Positions 35,901 to 47,900 of a stretch of DNA of 64,000 bases are shown here, one piece after another; the stretch's first letter is position 1, and each line of letters begins with the position of its first letter. The notes beneath the pieces were generated by a model. The model had not been told where the DNA came from, did no database searches, and was given only the letters and a program-made list of their open reading frames with translations. The stretch lies in NCBI RefSeq assembly GCF_051622035.1, contig NC_135364.1, forward strand, positions 20,239,001-20,303,000, written 5' to 3'. Source of the DNA: Arctopsyche grandis. Taxonomy: Eukaryota > Arthropoda > Insecta > Trichoptera > Hydropsychidae. The position numbers and the translations under genes were made by a program.

Positions 35901-38900
35901 TGACCAAAATGAGCAATATGGCAAAGTATGAAAACGATCGGATAAGAGGCAAACTTTTTCCTGAATTGCAATCGTAAGTGAAACGTAAAGGAGGTATGTA
36001 ATAATAAAAAATGGGATGTTATTTTGAAAAGTTGTCAATGTGTTCTTTGTATTTTCGGTCTCCAAATCAAATAGGAGAATGGTTTAAAAAGGTTATTGAT
36101 TCAAGAAAATTGATTTAACTAATTCACTTGACGTTGCGATTTTGAATAGATATAGATCGATATTTCGTTTTGATACAACTCGACCAAAAGTCTTTACAGT
36201 AGTGAAACTATTTATATTTCTAGAATGTATGCCTTCAATAATAATTTCCATTTTTCTACGCATACCAGCAAAAAAAAAGTAATTTTTATGCCTTACTTGA
36301 TATCCGTTTTTGGCTCCACATGATCCAGAATAGGCGGGATCGCCCATAACTTGCGAAGTCGTAGTGGTTGTTGCTACAGTTGGATGCCAGGGCTAAATAA
36401 ATACATATATATTATGAGAACTGTTAAAAATTTAATCCTTATGAAATCACACAATATGTATTGAGTATCATAAAATAAAATTCACCTTTTGCGTAGTAGT
36501 TTTAGTGGGCTTCGTTCCCCAAGTTGTAGTCCATGGATTCTTTGTCGTTGTATAATCACTGCTAGGTTTGGTCACTCCGGGTATTCCGGGTATTCCTGCA
36601 AATTATGCTTACTGTTGAGTGCCGTAAATTATTGACTTTAAGTAAGTAGCACGTGTATGAATCAAATTCTTCAAACTTCCAAACTAAGAATTGTAAATAG
36701 GTTTTTGAGCTAGTTTTCCTATTACGGAAGTGGTTTCCAAACTGGGAGGCGCACCTCCCTGGGGAGGCGCGGATTAATTACGGATTAATTGCGTAATAAT
36801 TACGCTGTACATATTAACATTATAATAATATAATACTATGATTACTAACAAAATTAATTTAAAATTGTAAAATAGAAAATGATCAGTAGATCAGTAGCTA
36901 TTAAATTAGATATAAGATGTATTGTGAACACAATTTAGTAAGAATAAAAAGCATTTAAAAATGGTCGTGGCTATTTGCAGGTACTATATCTGCGACAGGT
37001 GCAAAGCCTTCTGCGCATGCGCGTGAACTTATAATCCGATTATAATTTCTTAAATTCAATGTATGCTAGACTTGTTTAATCACTCGTTCATTATACATGA
37101 GGCAAATAAATTTCGCACGCTATTATAATAGATTTATATCATTTAGCTAGTTCGCGGCTTGTACTTGTATGTAGATATTATACGTTGTATATGATAATAA
37201 TTTTCTAACAATTAATAATATTAACTAATTTGGATTATATGTTTTACTCTACGTCACTTTACGAGTTCGAACTAAATTTGAAGAGTTTTCAAACTAAATT
37301 TTAACATTTAACACGCTGACAGTGACAGTTCAAGCGCATGCGCAGAAGGCTTTGCGCTTGTCGAAGATATAGTACCTGCAAATAGCCAATAATTCGCATA
37401 TACAGAACCTGCAAATATCCCATAAATTTGCAGATATAGTACCTGAAAATAGCCACAACCTTTAAAAATCAAAAAATCAAACTTCCAAAGGGGTATCAAA
37501 AATTTTGTTCACTTATTTTTTTATATCCCCATATCCTACCCAGCTCGGAGATATATGTATAATTCTAACATGTTTGGTGAAAACATTGATTTGAATGCAA
37601 AACAGGCAAGTTAAGTATTTGCAAGAAACCCGCCATAGTTGCATCCATTGCAAAAAACGTTACTGTTTCTCACCATGAAACAACAACTTTTGTAATAGAG
37701 CATAAAATATTTTCTTGTAATAAATTTTATAATCCTGTTAAATACCTCACTGTCATATATGTAAATGCATCGATTTACTATCTAGGATATAAATATTTAC
37801 GGCAAGTGTTAAACTTGATTCATTGTTGCTAAAAAGTTATATATGTGTTTATTATGCATACCAAAGTGTGGTGGATGTGTAGCTGGAGTGTGATTTGGAG
37901 GATGTGTGGGCAATGGAGGTATAGTTGGGGGCCAATTGTCGAGATTGATGGCAGGACGAGCTGCAGCAGGACGAATTTCGGCAGGACGAGCTTCAGCAGG
38001 CCGAGTTTCACCAGCTGGAGATGAAACGACAGGACTAGTACAACATACTCCAAAAGTCTGGAATACATCTGGCTGTTAAAAAAAACGCACGCACAAAATT
38101 AACATAGACCTAAAAAAATCAAACACAATCGCTCGAATTCATCATTTCAATAGCAGTTCTATTATAATATCAAATCGAAAGAAAAAAAACAATTGACATT
38201 TTTATGGTGAAATTCAAAATCTTGATTGATTGTTACCATTAACGGTGTGTAACAAAAGGTCATTGTAAAATAAGCCTTGAACATATGTATGTATGTATGT
38301 ACCTGTCGGATTTGCTCTCCGAAGTAACTGCACGAATCCTGGTTGCCGAACATCCAAGTTCCGAAAGTGGGAATGTCGGGTATTTTAAAGTAGGGGTAGC
38401 ATTCTCGGAATGAAGTGCATCGACCCAATAGACCGGCTGCTGTGAAGCACGGTGGATGAGGAAGCGAAAGACGACTAGATGAGACTGTATTAGCTGATGG
38501 AACGACTGCGGATCTGCGATGTCTTGTAGAATCCCATGCTGAAACAAATCAAAATGCCGCATGTTTACATTTACTGAAAGAACAGGCAGAATATTCATCG
38601 TTTGTTTCATTTTCACTTCCTTTCGTTTAATTTGATCAAATAATTATTTTTTACTTTTTCTTTGAATATTTCTACATATACGTGTACTTTTTATAACATG
38701 TTAAATCTCTGTTGGTTGAATAGATAACAATTTTGTAATTCAACTCACAATATATCAATAAAAGAAAATAATTCATGTTGCTGCATTTCACAGAAGAAAA
38801 ATAATTTTTCTACCTGTTTAATATGTTTAAATCGGTTTGTTTTTAAAACTATAATAGACTAGTGTTGTACCCGGTGACATATCATCGCATGGGTGTTGGC

Positions 38901-41900
38901 ATATTAAGTTATTAAATAAAAAAAAATAAAAAAAATTTGTCGTCGGTCATGTGTTCGATACCTAAGCGGTCGAATTATATTCAAATACCTTTTAAATATA
39001 TTTAATTTAATATTTATATTTAATTGTTTAAAATGGTAAAAAACTACCTACCTTCCTACATATAAACAATATCAAACACCGAAATTTTCAATAGATGGCG
39101 GTAAATTCTCTGCCAAACGGAAACATCAGTAGCGATCAGTATATATAGAAGTTTTTTCTTTTGTTATTGTATTCGTATATAAGTTTTGGCAGTGGTTTAG
39201 CTGTGACGTACATATGTATGTCGAATCGAAACGACTTTTATAGTACGGCGAGCGTTATCTCTGACAGACAGTTATTAAAATTATTAAAATTAAATTACCA
39301 GAAAATCCAATTCTATTTATTGACATTAACCCGCCAATTACAAAAGATATATGAACTACAGAAGAACAAGCAATTAAAGATTTTATATCAATTTGACGAA
39401 AACAAATTAAACCTACAGACACACAGACGGAATAGCGATATTATATACATACATATATATGATGATGATATGATAATATTAAAAAATTGAAATATTCAAA
39501 TAAAAAGCTATGCTATGATTCATAGCATGATTTTTGATTTGAATGCAAGCTGCTTTTAATTCATAGCCTATGAATTAAAAGCAGTTTGCATTTAATAGAA
39601 CAAGAAAAATACTGCATGTAAACTGCACTATAAAAGAAAAATTAGAGTGCTTTGATTTATTCAATGGCTAGTATTTTCAATGACATTTTTTCCACAATAA
39701 ATCAACTCTTTTGCACAAATAAGTGAAAAAATGTTTAATGTTCACATTACATAAATTAATTCCTTATCTCTTCCAATAATTCAATCATTTGGAACATGTT
39801 TTCCTTATGTAGAAAATACATATGAAGTTTGAACTATTTGAACGGATCATCTATGTACTAATTATTAAATTTTACAATTTTCCTTTTACGTTGTGATATT
39901 GATAAATTGCGATAGTCAAATTTTACTGACACGAGTTAGGTCTTTATTGTATAATTTTATTTCAAAAGTATCAAAAAAATCAATATACATATGCATTTAT
40001 AAATTCATTATAAAAAGGATTCGAAAACGTACAATAATAGTTTATGGCTATTCCTCGAAATTTAGTACTGTTTGGGTTTCTTGCGGTTATATGCAATTCC
40101 GCGGTGCTATTTTTTTTTAGTAATTTGGTTTTATTGTCAATACGTGACATTGCCAACATTGTTCGATTGTAATTCAAAGGTATATGTACTATTCGCTCGT
40201 CTTCACACACACACACGTCTGTATGATTTTATGAGCTCTTTTGACGAATGCATCTTCCGCGCAAATAAAGCAAAACAATGTACACTGGCAAATTTAAGTA
40301 GTCGACATTGAGAAGGTCACTACCGAAATGAACTACTTTGCATAACACCCAAACGAAGTCATCGAGACTAACAAAACAAACGAAAAAATCAACTCTCTTG
40401 GGCAGCTGAAATTGGTGCTAGCGACGAAGAAATATCGAATATGCAAATTTTATGCATCCAAATTACCCACACATAAAGATGCAGGCGATCGCGTATATCA
40501 ACCCTAAATAACAGGTAGGAATGATTTAATCTTTTCATGGGTATATTGAAAGAACCTCGTTTATTACTTTGCTTTATTTTCAGCGTAATATAATAAACTA
40601 GATTAAAGAGCTCGGTCTTGTTCGTATGACAGTTTTTATAATTAGCATTTTGGGCGTCTTGTTTTACAATTTATAACCAAGCATACATACATACAACAAT
40701 CAATTGAAACAAAATATGAATTTCAATTGTTTTTTCATACATAATTTAATTAAAATATACTCAATGATACATTAATATGTACTGTAAAAATATATCGCAT
40801 CAAATTTAAGATTGTATTATACTTTTTATCTTCTTTAAAATTTGGTTCCAAATAATTATACAAATAATGCAGGAATAATAAAAGAAAACAAATGAAAATC
40901 AATTTATTCATTTATTTTTGAACAATAATGTAGGTTTGCTTTACGAGGTGGGTTTGAACAAACAGGACTAAATTTAAATAAAAAATAAACAAGATTATCA
41001 TTTAAATGTCTTCAATAACTTCAAATAATAATATAATACATATATTGTATAACATATTGTTTTTTTTTTTAATTATCTTAATATTGATAAACATTGAGAT
41101 CGTTATTTAATTTTACTTTTAATATTAAGGATATGTATTCATTTTATTATATAAAGTTTGTGGATACTATAAAACAAACCTGTTCCTTAATTAATTTACA
41201 TATTTTCATGCCCAACTTTTACGGTCAATTTCATTTGTTTTTTTTCTTCATATTATATACCATATTTGTTTAGTATAATTTATGTCAATTGTTAAAATGA
41301 AAGTGTAATATTTACACAATTACTTGAGTCAAACAGTTTGGGTCACAATTTTTTGTAAAGTGAACATACATACATATGTACATATGTATGTATATTAAAA
41401 ATAAGCCCCTTAGAGGCGATTAGTTGCCTTTGAAACCAAGTGGACGCCCGTTGACTGTCCATCATCGGCCAGCATCTTTTATTATTAAAGGCCGGATCCA
41501 AAGCGCGCCGTTTATTGTTCAATTGTGGTAAATGCTATTGTTCAATTGTTGTAAAAGGTTCGCCCAACCTTTTTTTTGTACTCTAGCTTTGTAAATATAG
41601 CCAAACCGCCCCGATTCCTGGAAAAAGCATTGTGTCTATCCGCAGTCTATTTATTATCATTAGTCACCGGAGCCTGAGGGGGGCGTGTATTGTTCAAAGG
41701 TTGTAAATGCATTGTTAAAGGTTTGCCGAACAATGGATAGCACTGTGACTATCCTACCTCTATTATCATACTTTCAAACTTCTAAAGGATCCAACGGTTG
41801 AATGGGCATCACCAGAGCCGCGCCTAGGAGGTCGGCCGCCTGTGTGCAAACTTAAATTGGACTCTCTTTAATTTTATCAGCATTTGTATAAATCATATTA

Positions 41901-44900
41901 ATTCGGGGTATTGTGTTGAAAAATTTAATCACAATAAAAATTAACCAGCAAACAAAAACGTTTAGTTCTGAACAGGACCAGACGACAAAAGAGACGGAAA
42001 GTTTTCAAGTTCATTCGTGAAAATATAGTGTTTTTACCCCCAATCCCACATCTAGGACATTGTTCTTTCGATGACCAACCAATACTCAACCTCCTTGAAG
42101 AAATACGACTGGCAGTTGAAAAGATAATAGAACATAAAAGACCTAGCTCTATGCTATAGCTATAACTGCTATCCCGTTATTATCCCGAATCACAATTCGG
42201 GTGTGTTACACGTTGTAACTTGCGACAGCAATCCACAAGTATACAACAAGACAACTTAAATACATTTTAAAAAGTACGATGTCTTGTTTCGTATTTTTTA
42301 AGGAATATAATTTTGTCAATTCTTGTGGCCACACATTTGTTCATATAATAGACACGGCCCTGGGCATCACCCCTTGCCAAAGAAAGAGTACGTGTCGGCA
42401 CGTCGGAGGAAATGACACGTAAGTAGTCGCGCGATTCGCACCCTCCCTCTCCTCCCCCTTCGGTGCCAAAGCGATACGAAAAACTCATTTGCGAACCTTG
42501 ACGGGGGGGATTTGCATATAATAACGAGTTATGCGACCGAAATAAGAGTAGTCGGTAATAAAAATGAGGGTCGATTTGCATATTCGGTGCTGTTGACCCG
42601 CCGGCGCCGGGGAACCTGTTCTGCCCAAAGTGGCATCCATCGGTACGCTCGTCGGCCGCTCCTCCTGACATTGACATGCTTATTTATCTCATGTCGAGGT
42701 GTACCGCGAATTGGTATGTGTCAACCGGGGCAGACGCTCAACACCAGACAGAATTACAAGTCGGCCCGGGGATGACGTTCGCGCCTTCGCCGAATCAACG
42801 GTTTCTGGGACATCGTTTTTTCCACTACTATATTCATCGTAGAATTGGTGTTATTAAAAGTATGAATATCATTCGAATTTGACAAAATTGATTGTGACAT
42901 TGATTGTAACGATCCTGGTGTATGTAAGTACGATGTAACTCCTGTCGGCTGTACATATACATATATATACATATGTATGTGGTATTATATGTACATACAT
43001 ACATAAGTACTTGTTTAATTGTATACCTATATAAAATGAGTAAATTTTACATAATCCAATACGAAGGTGATTATTCGTCTTAAATATATATACTAAATGT
43101 GACCTGTGTCAGTACATACAAAATATGTTTCAAAAGTTTCATACATATGGACATTGTTTGTGTGTGTTATATAATATGTTGTGAATCACGTTATAAATTA
43201 AAGTTCAAAATTTTAACGAGATAAGTTTACGTCAAATGCATTTAATAAGTTTTCAAATTTCATCGCATACAAAGATTTTTCCAAACATATTCTATGATAT
43301 GATATGGATTCTGCGGAAAAACTATGAAGAGACATTAACGCAATGCTAAGCGGGAAACCCGCAACAATATTACATTTCAGTAGCTTTTGCAGTAAACAAG
43401 CTCTAAATTTTAATTTTTACTGGCTCAGTTGACAAAATTCAAAATACTTGATTTCTGTTGGTCAGAAATCGCGTACGCAAAATTAATTATCTCCATGAAC
43501 ATGCAAATAAGCATTACTTTTTTAAATCAAATAAATATTCCCGAATAAATATCTACATATAACTAAACAGGATAAAATGTATGGATAAGTTCCTCAAAAT
43601 TAATTAACAATTAATTTCAAGCATAGCTATAAAGAAAGAATTGACCATTATTTCGACGACTGTAATCGATCACATAAACGCCTTGCGAACTAGAGATAAT
43701 AATCGATTTAATTAATGTACAAGGAAAAAAATTGTATATAAGATGACGTCACCCAACATACAATTGATTTATATACTAAAACGTAACGTATTATTTGGCG
43801 GCATATGAAAAAGATTCTTCAATTGATATATTATTATTCAATATAAAAAAATGAGAATTTTATTCTACGCAATAAAAAAAATACTACCGTTGCCTTTTGC
43901 ATTTTTCAATCGTGAATCATTATTATATCACGTTTATATTTTAAGTTGACTAACCTTTTGATGTTCAGAATGAAGAACACATGTGTAATTAGTTGGATCG
44001 CATTGAAGAAACTGCAAGCGGAGTAATGATACTTACAAGAGATAAGACAACGGAAGCAGAAAATTGCAATTTTATTGGAGCAGAAAAGATCTCCTTGTGT
44101 ATTACATATGTATTTCCCGATCGGTTAATCATACAAAACAAGTTTGCCTTCGCTCAATGAACTTCAGCATCCGCGGGATGTGTGCGTATTTACTGTCGTT
44201 GACAATTGAAAAGAGCGCGCCGAACGCAAGTGCTTTCACTGACACGATAAATTGTGAAAATCATTAACTGTATATTTTCTTGCGGAATATAAAGTGATAG
44301 TTTATGTTAATAACTATCGTATGTATATTATTTAGATACTGCAAATGTGTAATTCGCGATCACACACTGGTCAGTGACACACTGCGAGATAACGAATACC
44401 TATCCGAATACCAGCCGCGCCCATCACATCAATGTAACTATTCGTAGTCCTATATTCCATTATGTAATAACATAATGCTATAAAGGATATACTCGACTTC
44501 AGTTGAAAAATAATAAAAGATAATTTTGAGGCAGATACGACATTGATTCTAAGAAAAATTTCATGCGAATATGTGTAGCAAAGTGTTGTGTTGGAATTTG
44601 TTAATGACTGTTGTCTAAAAATATACTGAGAATTGTTTTGCATATTTTTTTGTTCCAATTTTATATGCCAATTTATATAGCCGAAGAATACTAATAGTGT
44701 TCACAAACAAATTTTCCGGATTTTCCCAAGTTTAGCGACCAAAGTTGAAGGTTCTGTAATGAATATTAATACTTTCAAATCAAAATAATCAAAAATGATC
44801 TTTTTTTATAATAACTATGTGGAGTAGTTTTCAGAAATTCTTGAGGAAGTAAAAAGTGTATAATAAGAGAATAAAAAAAAGTCGTGATGAATAATTCGGA

Positions 44901-47900
44901 ATTAACATTGTCACTGAATACGGTCGGGGCGATTTCGGAATACAAAGTATTGTTTTGGGAACGTTTTAACCACCAGTGACGCGCCAATTTATCCTTTCAG
45001 GATTTATTGAAGGTCAAATGGTGAAAACTTTAACGTTTTCAGATTAACAAAAATCAAGATAAGGTTGCCACCTACTAAAATAATTATAAAAATAAATTAA
45101 ATAGCATACATGTATAAGTAATTATATAGGTAAGTTCAAAATATGAAAAAAAAATCTTTAAGGTACTATTAATTTTTATAGGAATACGCATGTCCATATT
45201 TGTACACGATCCAGCGGTAAATTCCTTTAAAATATCGTCGGACGAACTTGTCGGATATCGAGGCACACCTGTATAATAAGCATTATATATTGTATTATAC
45301 TATTTATAACATTAAGCGAGAAAACCAGTTCGAATACTTGAACTTGATCTTGCCGTTCTACTGTTGTATCGCGAGGAAAAATCTTTGAGCAAATTAACAA
45401 TCTGCACTCTTACATAACGCAACAACGGGAGCAATCAACAAACATAATTAATACCACATAAAAAGTACCTAAAATCATACAAATACACCACACTAATGTA
45501 TATAGAATTAATTGAAAATACTCTGTGTCTGTGACTCATACTAAATATAGTATCAAACAAATTATCAAAATTGTAACAACAGTTTTTCCACCCACTTCCA
45601 AATAAATTTCCGTCGCCAAATTTCATACACTTTATTACACACCCACACACACGTTTTTAAATGTCAGCTTGTCGGTTTTAAAAGAGTGCAACAACAGCAT
45701 TCGAGTGCATCATTTAAAGGGATACACAATCATCTTGCGCGTTTGATTAAACGACGCAGTTTATTCGATCCGTTAAACAGCGTGGGCTCTTTCAGGTCAT
45801 CGCCTGAACGCGATAAAATTCGCCGATACATATAATATGTATATTTTCGCATTTTTCGAAAGAGACATCCAAAATAATGGCCCCAACGCGAACGAAAAAA
45901 ATTAAATAAATACGAAGATCCACTTTGAGATCTCGACCAACATAAGATAGCAAATTTATTGATCCGCCGCTATTATATAGCTATACATAAAATTCGACGT
46001 GAAAACTGTATTTCCTTCAGTATTAAATTTCGCTTCGATGTGTATATATAATTTTTTTTATTTGAATAAAATTTTAAATTCGACATTTGGCTCTTTTGGA
46101 TGTTTATGAAGTGGACCACCGTAATTTCGAGGGGGTGGTTTGAGTTGTCGAACCCTGAATTAGGAGATGTGACACTCGTGAATCACCAAACGAAGACGCT
46201 AACGGAATACCCGCGTTATTTCATACAGTCATTATGTATTCGGCGAGAAGTTTATTGAACTCGACAACAACCAACAGTGTTCTCCAAAACAAGACGGAAA
46301 TTCCATTGAAAAAACTGCTCTCAGAATTGGCAAGTCGAGAGAGAAATCGCGCGCAGGATCTCCGCATTGCAATAAACAATGCAGGATTTAAGATTTAGAT
46401 CGATTCGAAACGAAAATGTGAATAGAGAGCGTCATCGTCGAACAGGTTCTGCAATCATAAATATGTATTAATATATTATCGTCGAGTCTCAAATTCAGAT
46501 CGATCAAAAAGGAAAAGGAATAACGAACGAGCGAAGGACTCGAGAGGTCGTCTCAAATTATTATTATTGTCACTCGTTAATGCACCCAGATCACATTCGA
46601 TATTTTAACGATTCAGTATTAGTTGACACGTGCTTTAAATTCGCAATTCGTCCTTGCGCGCAAATTGCGACTGTGCAAAACGGTTATAAATCGTTCGAAT
46701 TTTTTCTTTAAATGCCATCTTAGGAACTTGTACGTTGCTTTTGTATATCTTATAGATACGTAGTATACGTACATATATTATTCTTAAAAAAAAAACATTT
46801 TATAAAATAAGTGACAGCAAAAAGATAATGAGGAATAGAACCAAATCATAAAATAGAATTAATGTGGGTTTTCCCAAGTTGAAAAGCACATAATATATTG
46901 TAGTGTAAAGGTTTATTATATGAGCTTTTCCAGAGCTTTATATCAATATTAATGACAGTATGAGCAGACTTAAAATTATTTTAATATTATTAACTTGAAA
47001 ATGAATTTGAGTTTTTTTCGATAAATAATAATAATATATTTCGATAAATAAATATTAATATTTTAATTTCAAGAAATATTTCAAAAACTAATATCTTTAT
47101 AAATAAAAAACTAAAAAATAGTAATATGTCTACATGTACATACATATGTATATGTATATTTTTTTATACTGGGTGAATAGTATGTACGAAATATTAATTA
47201 TAACTTCTTAAAAATGTGAACTATGATTTATTTATTTATCAATAATTTATTAGAAACGTTATAATGCCCTTTAATTTTCACTTTATCTGTGTATAGATGA
47301 AGTATGTGATCATGTGAAAATTCGACTTCAAGATTTTGACTGATTTTTTTTTTATTATATTTGTTAGATTTATTGCCGTGATAGTCAATTTTTTTACCAA
47401 GTCGCAAAACCCACTTTTTAAAACATTCAGGTATATTATTTAGTAAAAAAAAATACATGGGATATTTTCATGAAAGTTCTACATATATTAAATCTATTTT
47501 TTAATATATTCTACATATATTAAAAAATAGATAAAAATTTGAAATTTATTCTTTTGTTTCACTATTATTAATTTTGTTTCTTCAATTGTGAATGAAACAA
47601 AAACAATTGGTTTAAATAAATATTCCATTTTATTTAAACCAATAAAATGTAATTTCAACTGAATTAGCTTAAAATGGGGATCAACCATTTAAAAAATGTA
47701 TATCGTGTCAAAAAATCTAGCAAATAATAAAATATTACATAAAGAAACACACACGATGGCTGAAAATTTGATCCCATTTAGCGAAAAACAAACGGTATAG
47801 AAATGAGTCACATACTATTTGTATTATAAATACATGTTGACTTTAAAATTTAGCATTTGTAATACATACGATATATAGAAAGATCATCAAGGCGATAGAG

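Noticed and set aside
39161..39490. 109-codon plus-strand frame
   Set aside because: Falls inside Helitron H1 and has no family resemblance.
42267..42677. 136-codon minus-strand frame in the GC-rich block
   Set aside because: No recognisable domain or splice partner; long frame explained by high G+C.
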